Below are positions 42,571 through 54,762 of a stretch of DNA of 64,000 nucleotides, piece by piece. A program made the position numbers and the translations under genes. The notes beneath the pieces are model-generated. The model ran no database searches. It was not told the DNA's origin and worked only from the letters and a program-made list of their open reading frames with translations. The first letter of the stretch is position 1. The number at the start of each line of letters is the position of its first letter. Source of the stretch: Acanthosepion pharaonis (taxonomy: Eukaryota > Mollusca > Cephalopoda > Sepiida > Sepiidae); the NCBI GenBank assembly GCA_903632075.3, contig CAHIKZ030005577.1:2681001-2745000 (forward strand). The letters run 5' to 3'.

Positions 42571-43103
42571 AAAGCTTCCCTGCATATTTATATGCCTGTA
42601 AAAAGTTTAATGTAATTAGTTACTGAACACAATTTATCTGTCCACAAAATGGATGTAAAACCACATATTAAATGCCCTGAGGGATATTTACAACAGCCAG
42701 AAGGCTAACTCTTGAAAAAAAAAAATGAAATGGTGATTAAAACACAGTGTGTTCGTAATACACTGTAAGAAAAATTGGTATATCTTAATACACACATATT
42801 AAACTGGTCAAAGTTTTGCCCACTTCTGAGTAGACTCCTGTATTTCTGTAAAAAATATTTTGAATAAAACACTGGTTTGATATTTTGCTCATTGCTGCAA
42901 ATTGTAATTCTGCATGAAAAAAAAAACTTTGTTTAAATGAACAATTCAAAATGACTGATGTCACACAGCTTTCTTTCTTTATCGCTTGTATAATTTTTAT
43001 TAAAAATAAAACTTGAGCCAATCATGATGTATAGATTCCAAGCAAATTTAGAATACAAGATTGTAAACCCCAATCAACTTCTTGTGAAATGAATATCAGT
43101 ATA

Positions 43104-43271
43104 ATGAATGAAAGCAATGCTGCAGCGACAGATGAAAAATATTACAGAAAAATAGTTGGTAGCCTGATATCTGTCATGATAAGAAATTAACCAACAGTAG
43201 TATTATCAGTAAGCGATGGGGAATATATGGCATTAGTACGTGCAAGACAAGAACCAAAATTGCTTATCTAA
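43104..43271 (+). pseudogene. Ty1/copia polyprotein fragment (RT end/RNase H)
   Basis: KYYRKIVGSLISVM matches the copia YR-x-IVGSL-x-Y motif, and VLSVSDGEYMALVRARQE the RNase H motif ALSSTEAEYMAL. The normal 100-odd residues between them are deleted. An in-frame stop is present. Confidence 0.75.
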
Positions 43272-43335
43272 ATATTAAATACTTTGATTTAAATGAAAAA
43301 TGAACATGTCATTATTGTGACAAGGCCTTATAGAT

Positions 43336-43700
43336 CTGTCTAAAAAAAACCCATCTACCTCTAACATTCAAAACACGCAGATATGAAGTATCACTTTATA
43401 GGGTGTAATATGCAAAACCACACAACGAATTTGGACTATATTCCATCAGATGAAAATGACACTGATTTATTTACAAAATCTTTCAGCAGTGTAAAATTAA
43501 AGAAATCTTTAATGCTGTCTAAAAAAAAGCACATCTACCTCCAACATTCAAAACATGTAGATATGAAGTATCACTTTATAGGGCGTGATATGCAAAATCT
43601 CACAACAAAGTTAGAGTATATTTCATTGGAAGAAAATAACACTTATTTATTAACAAAATCTTTCAGCAGAGTAAAATTAAAGAAGTCTTTAATGCTCTAA
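43336..43700 (+). pseudogene. Copia RNase H C-terminus, tandemly duplicated in frame
   Basis: HVDMKYHFIGRDMQNLTT, KLEYISLEENN and LLTKSFSRVKLKKS fit the copia pattern KHID-x-RYHFIRE...LEY...D-x-LTK. A unit of about 179 bases occurs twice, and the single frame (from ATG 43383) reads through both, giving 105 residues. Confidence 0.8.
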
Positions 43701-43719
43701 ATTGTGTCATGAACGTTTT

Positions 43720-43990
43720 GCTTGACACTTTCTTTCCTTTCAGAATGCTATAACCATTGTACTGTATCCCTTTTGCATATGAACACTATTCCTACTTTGT
43801 GAGCATTTCACTTTTACTGCCTTGTGGTTGCTTTGCTTTGCTTTTAACTTGAATTATGTGCATATATTTTTTGAATCGTATTATTTTTGCACTGTTCTAT
43901 ATTCTTATTATTTATTGAGAATTTTGTCAATTTTTCCAAAATTCATCCCACAAAAACACATATTTACTTCCACTTAATTGCTTTGGCTGT
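43720..43990 (+). other. Distal ZNF-type 3' flank
   Basis: TGAACACTATTCCTACTTTG, TTGAATTATGTGCATATATT and CAAAATTCATCCCACAAAAA match the ZNF-A flank at 4.48-4.57 and 5.35 kb. It represents the uninserted version of the site occupied at 4579-5240. Confidence 0.65.
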
Positions 43991-44640
43991 TAAAAATTTG
44001 TGTTTTCTTTCCAGTGCTTTACTTCATTTTGTTCGGAAAGGCCAGTATAATGCTTACCCTATTCAAACTCTCCTCTCTCGTCTTGTTCCCTTCTCTAGTC
44101 GCTAGCTTTCTTGGGTAACACCAACCTTACCAGTTGTTTGGCTCTCTTTCTCTCCTTGGTTGGGACCGATGTGCTGACTCGATAGCATTAATTGCCCAAA
44201 TTCTTATTATATTGACTTTGAGATCTAGTCCATACCCAATGTACATTGTGTGTGGCATAAATGATTGCATAAATATTGTCTAAGGTCATGGTAATTTGTT
44301 TCTTTGCTGGATGCTATCTATCTAGGGAATCAGGGTTGACTTTAAAACTCTTTTGTTAAGAAGACAAACGCTGTTGATAACTCTAAGGACTGGTTTATTT
44401 AATATAAAGAAAAACTGTTGAATAAAATGTCTTTTGATTAAGCTCTCCTCTCCCTGGATAGACATTTGAGGAATCTTGTAGTAAATGCTAAAAGCATAGT
44501 TTAAATAAGACTGCTAGCCATGTGTGTCTCTGCTACCAAAGCAAATGTTTGATGACTATCCTTGTTGGGCAGAATTCTCTGTGTCGCTCTGGGGCTTTGT
44601 GGGCCTTCATTTATATATATGACCTCACCTTCTAAAATTT

Positions 44641-44677
<37 letters not shown>

Positions 44678-45179
44678 GCGCGCGCACACATATATATATT
44701 GTATATATATATATGTGTGTGTGTGACATTATGTGAGACTGGCTAACTGGAAGAAAAGGGTTAAAATTAAAATATAACTTGGAACTAGACGAAAAGGGTT
44801 AAAGAATGGAAAAACAAACTGAGAGAAAGAGTGAGATTGCTTTTAATTTTGAAAGTCTTCTTTTTAAGCAGCGACTTGAAGAAAGTGACTTTGTTGTTTT
44901 GGAAAAAGATATTACCACAGGGGCCATGTGGAAAAAGCCAGGCTGATGATTGATGGTGCTGCCTTAAAGCGGAAGTTACAAAAAATATCACCTAGGGACC
45001 AACCAGAAAAGAAAGCCAATTGAAAAGATAATATTTGGTATTTTTTAAAGTTGAGAAATAGTTTTTGAAGTGTGATGACTCTAACAAGATATGGAGTTAG
45101 CTGACCGGAGGAAACAGCTGGTAAATTTCTGAATGTATGAACAAGACCATATGCGAAAAAACACACTGGACATATGCGT
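43991..45179. other. Intergenic, no gene recognised
   Basis: No coding signal apart from finger-like sequence beginning near 45170. It contains the dinucleotide tract listed next. Confidence 0.4.
44642..44725. repeat. Compound (CA)n-(CG)n-(TA)n-(TG)n tract
   Basis: ACAC runs pass into CACGCACGCGCGCGCACAC, then TATATATA, then GTGTGTGTG. This is alternating purine-pyrimidine throughout, with partial self-complementarity. Confidence 0.95.
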
Positions 45180-48040
45180 ACACACACTGGAGAGAAACCA
45201 TATTCTTGTGAAGTTTGTGAAACTTTTTTTCACAGAATTCAAATTTAGTCAAACATATGCGTTTTACACACACTGGAGAGAAACCATATTCTTGTAAAGT
45301 TTGTGGATCTGCATTTTCTTTTGAAGTCAAATTTGGTCAAACATATGTTACACACTGGAGAGAAACCATATTCTTGTGAAGTTTGTGGAACTGCATTTTC
45401 ACAGAAGTTGTTTTTTAGGCACATGCATATGCGTACACACTGCAGAGAAACCTTATTCTTGTGAAGTTTGCGGATCTGAATTTTCACAGAAGTCGAATTT
45501 AGTGACACATATGCATACACACAATGGAAAGAAACCATATTCTTGTGAGGTCTGTGGATTTGCATTTTCATATAAGTCAGATTTAGTGACACATATGCGT
45601 AGACACACTGGACAGAAACCATTTTCTTGTGAAGTTTGTGGAACTGCATTTTCACAGAAAGTCGAACTTAGTGACACATAAGCGTACACACACTGGAGAG
45701 AAACCATATACATGTGAAGTTTGTGGATCTGCATTTTCACGGAAAGCAGATTTAGTCAAACATATGCATACACACACTGGAGAGAAACCATATTCTTGTG
45801 AAGTTTGTGGAACTGCATTTTCACTGAAGTCACATTTGGTGAAACATATGCGTACACACACTGGAGAGAAACCATATTCTTGTGAAGTTTGTGGATCTGC
45901 ATTTTCACAGAATTCAGGTTTAGTGAGACATATGCGTACACACACTGGAGAAATATTACCCTTGTAAAGTTTGTGGATCTACATTTTCGCAGAAAGTGGA
46001 TTTGGTCAATCACATATGTACACATACTCGAGAAAAACCATATTCTTGTGAAGTTTGTGTATGGGCATTTTCGCATAAGTCAAAATTAGTGACACATATG
46101 CGTACACACACTGGAGAGAAACCATATACTTGTGAAGTTTGTGGAACTGCATTTTCACAGAAGTCACACTTAGTGACACATATGCGTACACACACTGGAG
46201 AGAAACCATATTCTTGTGAAGTTTGTGGAACTGCATTTTCACAGAGTTCAGATTTAGTGAGACATATGCGTACACACACTTGGGAGAAATATTACTCTTG
46301 TAAAGTTTGTGGATCTACATTTTCGCAGAAAGAGGATTTGGTCAAGCACATGCGTACGCATACTCGAGAGAAACCATATTCTTGTGAAGTTTGTGGATTT
46401 GCATTTTCACAGAAAGAGCAATTTAGTCAACACATATGCATGTACACACACTGGAGAGAAACCATATTCTTGTGAAGTTTGTGGAACTGCATTTTTTCAC
46501 AGAAGTCAATATTTAGTGACACATATGCATACACACACTGGAGAGAAACCATATTCTTGTGAAGTTTGTGGAACTGCATTTTCATAAGTCAGATTTGGTC
46601 AAGACACATATGTATACACACACTGGAGAGAAACCATATTCTTGTGAAGTTTGTGGAACTGCATTTTTTCATGATTTCATTTTTAGTGAGACATATGCAT
46701 ACACACACTGGAGAGAAACCATATTCTTGTGAAGTTTGTGGAACTGCATTTTCACAAGAAGTCAGATTTTAGTGACACATATGCATACACACACTGAGAG
46801 AAACCATATTCTTGTGAAGTTTGTGGAACTGCATTTTCACAGAAGTCAAGATTTAGTGACACATATGCATACACACACTGGAGAGAAACCATATTCTTGT
46901 GAAGTTTGTGGAACTGCATTTTGCAGAAGTTGATACACACATGGTCATTCTTGTGAATGCATACACACACTGAGAGAAACCATATTCTTGTGAAGAAGCT
47001 TGTGGATGGATCTGCATTTTTCATGTAAGTCACATTTTAGTGACACATATGCATACACACACTGGAGAGAAACCATATTCTTGTGAAGTTTGTGGATCTG
47101 CATTTTCAAGAGAAGTCAGATTTAGTCAGACATATGCATACACACACTGGAGAAAAACCATATTCTTGTGAAGTGTGTGGATCTGCATTTTCACGGAAGT
47201 CCCATTTGGTCAGACACATGCATACGCACACTGGAGAGAAACCATTTTCTTGTGAAGTTTGTGGCTCTGCATTTTCACAAAAGTCTTATTTAGTAAGACA
47301 CATGCGTATCCACACTGGAGAAAAACCATATAATTGTGAAGTTTGTGCAAACTGCATTTTCAGGGAACAAAATTTAGTCACATATGCATACACACACTGG
47401 AGAAACCATATTCTTGTGAAGTTTGAAACTGCATTTTCACATAAGTCAAATTTGTCAGTCATATGCATACACACACTTGAGAGAAACCATATTCTTGTGA
47501 AGTTTGTGGATCTGCATTTTTTGTATTTCATATTTGTCAAACATATGCATACACATTTCACAGAGAAACCATATACACTTGCAGAGAAACCATATGAAGT
47601 TTGTGAAGTTTGTGGATTTGCATTTTCACAGAAAAGTCATTTAGTGAGACATATGCATACATTTTTGGAGAGAAACAATATTCTTTTTTTTTGTGGATCT
47701 ATATTTTTATGGAAGCCAATTTTTTCAATACATATGCATACACACTGGAAAAAAACCATATTAATTTTGTTTGTGGATCCATTTTCATGGTATTCTTGTT
47801 TGGTAAAGACATATATATATAAACTGACTGAGAAAAAATCATATTCTTTTGAAGTTTCTGGATCTGCATTTTCATGTAAGTCAAATTTTGTCAACCATAT
47901 CCATATACACACTGGTGAGAATAAATATTTTTGTGATTTTTTTTGCTGTCTGTATTTTCAGAAAGTCATATTTTTTGCATCATATGAATACACAATGGAT
48001 AGAAATTTTTTTTATTTTTGTGCATATTATTTTTTTTGAA
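45180..48040 (+). pseudogene. ZNF-D: long C2H2 array, many frameshifts
   Basis: More than 25 finger-like units of the type PYSCEVCGTAFSQKSH with TGEK linkers. The array is in pieces: frame 1 about 45440-45660, frame 2 about 45660-45960, frame 3 45996-46440, frame 1 46450-46587, then short pieces to 46933, then 47083-47340. Breaks are mostly one- or two-base indels in short runs (extra T in GCATTTT, lost G in CTGGAGAG), while intervening fingers stay near-identical. After about 47.4 kb fingers lose cysteines and become T-rich. The aromatic is at the normal C+4. Either a pseudogene or a real gene with assembly indels; no start or splice site was identified. Confidence 0.8.
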
Positions 48041-50029
48041 TCACAAGAAACTTTTTTTTCATTGCATCATGACATATCCCATAAAATGTCAAATTGGAAA
48101 AACCATATTCTTTTGAATTTGAAAAAACTGCATTTTGCAGAAATTTGCAAAATAATTACACACAATTTTAAACCATATTCTGTGCATTTTGCATCACATT
48201 TGCATTTTAAAATGCATAATATGACTTATCCATGGATGCATCCCAGGGAGATAACTAGATTTTTTAATGAAAAATGATACATTGCAAAACCAACCCATAA
48301 AAATTATAACATAGTTAAAGGAACTTTTTTTGTTGATAATAAATGAATGCCATTGATTTAATTTCAAATGTATCATATATATTTTTTCTTTAACCAAATG
48401 AAAATCATTTGTCAGATGGACAAGATATTGATGGTAATTAGTACATAAAATTTTTTATTTTTTTAAGCAGTTTTGTTTTTTTTTTTTTTTACATTTTAAT
48501 AAACACTGCACAAATCATTTGAAATTACTTGTAAATACACTGGAGATAAAACATATTTTTGTAAATTGTGTGAATCTGCTTTTTCAGTCAAAATAAAATG
48601 TGTTAAAAAAAAGATTTTGTCATAAAAAAATTACTTTTCAAAATAGGTATTTTTTTATGTTTGACTATCTCCTGGACAATAAAAATATATTCACCACTTA
48701 TCCTTTTTCCTCTCCCTTTTTTATCATTACTGCAACTTCCCTTCATGCAAGATGCTTTTTTTTTGTTTGGTGGCAAGCAACTGCAAAAAAAAGGTGGGAC
48801 ACTAGTGATCTGCAAGTGGATGACATTGCCAAGATGAACACACCAGATGGGCCACCTGCAGTAAACACTAGTGGCATGCCAGACAGTGGCAGATAGGTGG
48901 TTTGCATGTAGGGTTGTCAGTTTTTGTCAAATTGTTTCTAACCAGAAAGAGAGAGACTCTCCCTAATTTTTTTTTCCTTAAATAAAATTTTTTTTTTTAC
49001 AGAAATTGAAAACAAATTTTTTTTTTTCATCTAAAGGATGTATTTAGCTGTTGTTTTAGTAAAACTACACTCTTGGTGGACTTATGAACTTATTCATTAA
49101 AAGTATGAACTCTGGTGACATTATGAACTCATCAATACTATAAAGAGTTCCATGGTATGGAAACAAAGTTTTTTGGAAAAAAGGCAGTTTTTTCTTTTGG
49201 TAGTCATTTTGTTTTTTTCTTTTTTTTCCTTGGAACCTAGAAAGGCTATGCCCAGAATCCAGATTTTCATCTGGGGGTTTGGTTAGACTAACAAACCCAA
49301 CCTCATGTATGCATGTCTAAGGAGAAATTTTTGAAGTTTATGGGCTCAGTATCAACCCAAAAAAAAATTTGGCCTTGTGCCACATTCCTCTTTTGGGGTG
49401 GATTGTGTAAATACCAGTCATATTGGAGTCAGTCTTCATAAAAACTATACAGGCATTGCAGCAATAGCATAAGCATTATATATAGAGAATATTTTAATGA
49501 ATTATGTTATACCAAGTTTGTATGAGTGTGTTTATAACAATAATTTTACAATAGGAACTTATAATAATTATGTTGAAAAAAATCAAATTAATCTTTAAAT
49601 TTACTAATAGAGATGGAAACATCCATTCTCAGAGAAAATTGATTCAATTTTAATTTTGTTTTTTTTTTTAAATTTTTTGTTTATTTTTATATTAGCTGTT
49701 CCATGAATAGATGAGTGATCAAAAACTTGCCAATGTTTTAAAAATTTCTGAAAAGTTTATTTATATACGGAAATTAATATTTCTTTTAATTCAAATTAAG
49801 TTAAAAAGAAGTCATTTATGTAAATTGTTTTTTTTTTTTTTTTGTTAGAAAGTCCATGGTGGCAAATAGTAAAGTAGTAACACTAGTTCAACTACAGTGA
49901 TCCAACTGCAGCCTAGAGTGTACTTGTCAAAACTGTGATGAGATAACAACACTATTTTACATTAGACATATTTAGGTACATCAAAAAAAAATAAAAATAA
50001 TAAAAAGAGCTATACCTCAGGTGTAAAAT
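48041..50029. other. A/T-rich, CpG-poor stretch, no gene recognised
   Basis: Finger remnants fade out by about 48.6 kb (one relic near 48540). Homopolymer A and T runs are frequent, and no CpG dinucleotide was noticed between about 48.0 and 49.7 kb. No gene recognised. Confidence 0.5.
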
Positions 50030-51610
50030 ATATTGAAGCTTTAAATTTCAAGCTAACAGATTAAATTTAATATTTCCAATAAGCAAAATGCTTTTCTGTA
50101 TTTCAAAGTTAATGTATTTCAAAACTAATTTAAATTGACAGGAAATTTTTTTTGTTTTGAAATAGCTAAAATTGTTCATATAGTCAAAAAAAATAAAATA
50201 TACTTTTTCAGAAACTAAATTTGATGCATATTAACTTATTTTAATTAAGCTGAATGAAAAAAAAAAATTATTTACATTATTTTTTAAAATGAAAAAAACA
50301 CATTGATTGAACATGAATATGGGTGTTTTCATGATGAGGTTTGAAAGATTTATCAATAATTTAATATTTGGCATTTTTAAGAAAAGGTCACAGAACTGTA
50401 AAAAAATTACTTGAAAAATACCATGTAAACTCTTTTCTTACATAATTTTTTTCAACTATGCAGTAATCTAAAAAATTTAAAAAAAAATTCTAAGTAATTT
50501 AGAATTTTTAGAATTTTTATTATTTTTGGCTTATTATAAGTGGGGGGGGAAAAAAATTTTTTACCATGATTTTCTAAAAAAAAACCTTTTTAAAATAATT
50601 CCATTCATTTTTGAATAAGTCATGAAAGTTTCATTAAAATCAACAATTATTTGATTTTTGAAAAAAAATTTCAAATCATTGTTTTTTTCACAGCAAAAAA
50701 AATGGATCAAAAAAATATAATTTAATAAAAAAAAACTCCATTTGGTCTTTCCTCTTAATAATAACATAGTGATTTTTGACAATAAAATTTTTTTTTTTAT
50801 TTTTATTATGTTTGGGGCAATTTTTTTTCATCATGGTATGCTTTTTTTTAGTGAGTTATTTCTGGTATCTATTTAAATGAAATACTCATTACAATTAAAA
50901 AAAAGTTCAGTGTTTTAAAGAGTATTTGGAATTTTTTGGTTTTGTGTAAACATATCAATATTTTTCTAATAGGGACGACCATACATGATAATTCAGAAAA
51001 CAATAAAGGTAATAATGATAATGAATTTAAAATTTATTGGTAAGCTTTTATGACATTGTTGCAAAAAGTGTCGTTGCATGTAAGACTAAAAAAAAATTAA
51101 AGAGATTTACAAATTTGTTTACACTTTACATTCTATAATTGAATGCCAATGGCAGTTGGATTTGTTGATGAATGACTAGAAAAGATGTCAGTGATTTTAA
51201 AATGCCTGGAATCTTTATTTATATACAGAAATTAAATCTATTTTTAATTTGAATTAGTTTTAGGCGACTACCTTACAAATAAAACAACTTTTAATTTCAA
51301 AGGAGGTTATTTCAAATGCATTTTTTGTTTTCTTTTGAAGTCCATGATGGCTTGTCTAAATTACCTTTACAGGGTGAATCTCAGTTTTTCATACAAAAAC
51401 AAACAAGAAGTGATGTTGTTGGACTTGATATTTCTTCTCAACCCAGAGAATATTTTTATAATCAACAAAATTTCCTATTTTCAAAGTAATCAAAAAAAAG
51501 TTAAATTTTTTAAAAATAGAACACAGAAAAAAAAAAATTGCAGTAACCAGTGAAAAAGAAGAATTTGTCCCTTGCTCAAAAATAGTTTGTATCACAATCT
51601 CAATCTGTTT
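50030..51610 (-). repeat. R-A, minus-strand copy
   Basis: Read on minus: AAACTATTTTTGAGCAAGG, ATATCAAGTCCAACAACATC, GCATACCATGATGAAAA, TTAAGAGGAAAGACC, AATAATTGTTGATTTTAATG, and TTTTGCTTATTGGAAA. This is the order of the plus copies. A motif of the CCATACATGATAATTCAG type at about 50978 lies inside in plus orientation and may be a separate insertion. Confidence 0.65.
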
Positions 51611-51968
51611 TTTTTCATAACATTTCATTGACAAAAAGTAAAAGCAATAAAATTAAAAACCTAATTTTTATTTTTTATATATCAGTATATAATTCATAAT
51701 GAAAAGGATATGTCTGTGTTGATGCTGAGGCAAGTCCAATACTACATCTTGGGTGGGAGGATGAGAGAGAGAGAAAAAAAATCCATCTTTTTTTTTTTAC
51801 CTAAACAGCACCACTTAACAGTTTGATGAAACCAAGGGATTAATAAGTGATCACTTCAAACACCTTTGTAATCACCATTAGACTCATTGTATAGGAAATT
51901 TGTCACATGAAAAGGTTATGGTTAAAGGTGACAGAATTGATAAAAGCAACAACGGCTTGAAAGTTTAC

Positions 51969-52530
51969 AGTGGATATTTATTTACATAGACAAAAAATGT
52001 AAAGGGATATACACAAATAGGAGAGAAAGAAAGGGAAAAGAAAATTCCTTGAACTTAAAAGGAAGAAAAAATGTTCATATAAAGACTTGCTCAAAATATT
52101 TCTCTGAAAGTTCTTTCAACGAATAAATTGTTCTTAATATTTGCATAAGGCTTTTCAGAGCTCTTGTTGAGAAGGAAACAATCAGAAGATTTGTAGTTTG
52201 TAGCTGAGAGTGTTTGTAGTAGTGACCAACGACAGCAATTTCAAGGTCCTATGAAGCAGATCTTGAGTAGTTTTAGTAGAAGGCTGACATTCTTTACAGC
52301 CCATAATGTAGATTTCTTCCTTAAAAACAGGTTCTGGAGTTGACTAGAATAAACTGTCACCAACCTGATGTTATCACAGATGATGTCAAATACTCACAAA
52401 TAGGCCCATATGAGATATTTATTGAGATTAGAAGGCTCAGAAATATCGGAAACTTTCCCAAAATTTACTGTACACTTTCCCAGCCCTTCATTTCAAAAAT
52501 ATATTCTTTTCTCTGATAAGAAAGTTTTTT
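51969..52530 (-). mobile_element. LTR-3 copy, minus strand
   Basis: On minus: TTATCAGAGAAAAGAATATA, GAAGGGCTGGGAAAG, CTTCTAATCTCAATAAAT, GAAATATTTTGAGCAAG and a terminal AAATAAATATCCACTG. It parallels 13440-14059. It has one promoter segment where the other copy has two. Confidence 0.6.
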
Positions 52531-52589
52531 ATGAGAAAATTCAATTCACAAAAGTTAAAATTTAATTTTCTTGATAACCAAAATTTGGC

Positions 52590-53316
52590 ATAAAAAAAAA
52601 GTGATGAATAGAAATAAATAAATTAAAAGAAATAATCAAGTGAAAAAAAATTAAGAAAAAAAAAAAAAAAAAAGGTTGCCAAAAAAAAAAAAAAAATGAA
52701 AACAAAATTATAAAAAGGAAATTTGATAAGAAAAATAAAAAAAAAAAATTTAATCAATCTTTGATGATGAATGCATGATAAAAATAAATGAAAGAATGCA
52801 AATGTTGCAATGAGTTCACAAACTGTGAAAAAATTTTGAAATTTTATTTTTGTTTCTTAATCAAAAAACTCTGAATAAAAATGTTGAGGAATGCAAATGA
52901 AATGCAATATTTTACAAAAAGAAAACTAATAAAATAAAAAAAAAAAAATAATATAAATAAAAAATAAAAAAAAAAATTAAAAAATAACAAAAAAGAAATA
53001 AACAAAAAATTGAGAAAAAGAAAAAAAAAAAAAACCAATATATATATATATATATATATATGGAATCAAATCAGGACAAAAAATATTGAAACATGAAATT
53101 TTATTTTGATTGATATGTGCCAAGGAAGAAATAAAGGGGCATCAAAATGAGAATAAAAAAATAAAAAAGGGAAAATAAAAAAAAAAATGAAAAAATTAAT
53201 ATAAATATCAAATAAGATAAATATATATATATATATATATATAAAATAATTATAAATATAATATACATGATTTTTTAATGTGATTAAGAATGCCAAAAAA
53301 AAAAAAAAAAAAAAAA

Positions 53317-53356
<40 letters not shown>

Positions 53357-53666
53357 TAAAAAAATTTAAAAATTAAAAATGTTTATTGAAAATTTAACAA
53401 ATATCAATAAAATTTTTTTGAATATAAATATATTCTTCAAAAAAATTTTTATTCCTTAAAAAACATTTAATATTTGAATGGAATTGGAATTTTATAAATT
53501 AATATTTATTAAATATTTTAAAATTATTTCAAATTTTTTTTTAGGGCTGGTTCTTAAATTGCCTTACAAGAATTGAACAGTAAAAAAAAAATATATTTTT
53601 GAAATTAATTGATCCATCCAAAAATTGGAAAAAAAAAAAAAAAAAAAAAAAAAATGAAGTAATGAT
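52590..53666. repeat. A-rich low-complexity tract with (TA)n runs
   Basis: Long A runs and (TA)n at about 53038-53061, 53219-53242 and 53320-53352. Composition-driven open frames on minus have no domain content. Confidence 0.85.
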
Positions 53667-53830
53667 TGGGGAATTTTAAAATTACCACAATTTCATATTT
53701 TAACACTGTTATATGTTAAGGTCTTCCAAATATCATCTTAACTGAAAACATGTGATTAGTATTTTAGGATGATATATTCGTCATTACAATTGGTTCCTGA
53801 AACAAAGAAATTACTTATGACTCAAACTAA
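53667..53830 (+). repeat. Direct repeat R-C, copy 1
   Basis: GGAATTTTAAAATTACCACA, TGATTAGTATTTTAGGATGA and CATTACAATTGGTTCC recur at 54763-54920. Both copies are followed by a TTTTCTTTA(C/T)AGAAAA block. A partial third lies at 53880-53965. Confidence 0.8.
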
Positions 53831-54067
53831 AATAAAATGGAAAAAAAATAAAACAAAAACACTGGTATTGACTGGTATCATCAATTGGAAAATTACCACA
53901 AAATTCATGTATTGAACACTGTTATATTAACTGGTCATCCACATTACATAATTTAATGCCACAATGGAAAAAAAAAAATTGTTTACCTTTTCTTTACAGA
54001 AAAACAAATGAACCAATCTTTTTTTAATTTTTACTTTTTTCTTTATAGGAAAAATACAAACACAAAA

Positions 54068-54068
<1 letters not shown>

Positions 54069-54104
<36 letters not shown>
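54069..54104. repeat. (CA)n(TA)n microsatellite
   Basis: Short CA run passing into a pure TA run. Confidence 0.95.
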
Positions 54105-54149
54105 AGAGCAGACAGATAGACAGACTTTTGCAGAAGATAATGATTGAGC

Positions 54150-54300
54150 TTGCATTTAAATTTTTGAGGGTTGTAGTTGACAAGAAAGCAAGAAGCTGGA
54201 AGAGAGTTTCAAGTACAAGAAATGTGAGGGAAGAAACTATCAGCACAGAAGAACTTTGCTAGTTAGAAGCAATTTCAAAAGTAAAAATAAGATCTCATAC
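54150..54300 (+). repeat. Dispersed repeat R-D, copy 1
   Basis: AAGAAATGTGAGGGAAGAAA, CTATCAGCACAGAA and TAAAAATAAGATCTCATACTG. The shared core occurs four more times to 59.5 kb. Confidence 0.7.
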
Positions 54301-54539
54301 TGTGCTTAAATTCATGAAGTCAAATGATCAAATAGAAAAGCTCATCAAAACAATTGTCATGAATAATAGTTTGTTGTTTTTTTATTAAATTAGAATCACC
54401 AAAAGCAAGAAAGTAATGTCACTAAAATACAAGGAGTTACAGAATGTGGAATAATTAGGAAGAGAAACATTAGTGATGAGCAGAAAGAGGGTAATCTGGT
54501 GGACAGTAGATAGTGATTGACATTACATTTCACTTTTTG

Positions 54540-54650
54540 CAGATTAAAGTTAGCTCACAAAAGTATGGAGCTGGAAGGGAGTTCTACATGAAAGAAGTGC
54601 AAGAGAAGAAAAACTGGTAGCATAGAATTACAGTTCCATGCATTTTTATA
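54540..54650 (+). repeat. R-D, copy 2 (partial)
   Basis: GAGCTGGAAGGGAGTTCTAC, GTGCAAGAGAAGAAAAACTG and GTAGCATAGAATTACAGTT match the R-D core. Confidence 0.65.
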
Positions 54651-54762
54651 TTGAAAATGATTGTTACAGAAACTAATTAAGGTTTATTTCAAAGAATTTC
54701 AAATTTCAATTTTATAACACCAAACATTATAAAATAGAGAAACACTCAGTGACTGGTATCAG

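Noticed and set aside
52844..53296. Phe/Tyr/Ile-rich minus-strand frames resembling membrane proteins
   Set aside because: They come from A-runs and TA-runs read in reverse; low complexity only.
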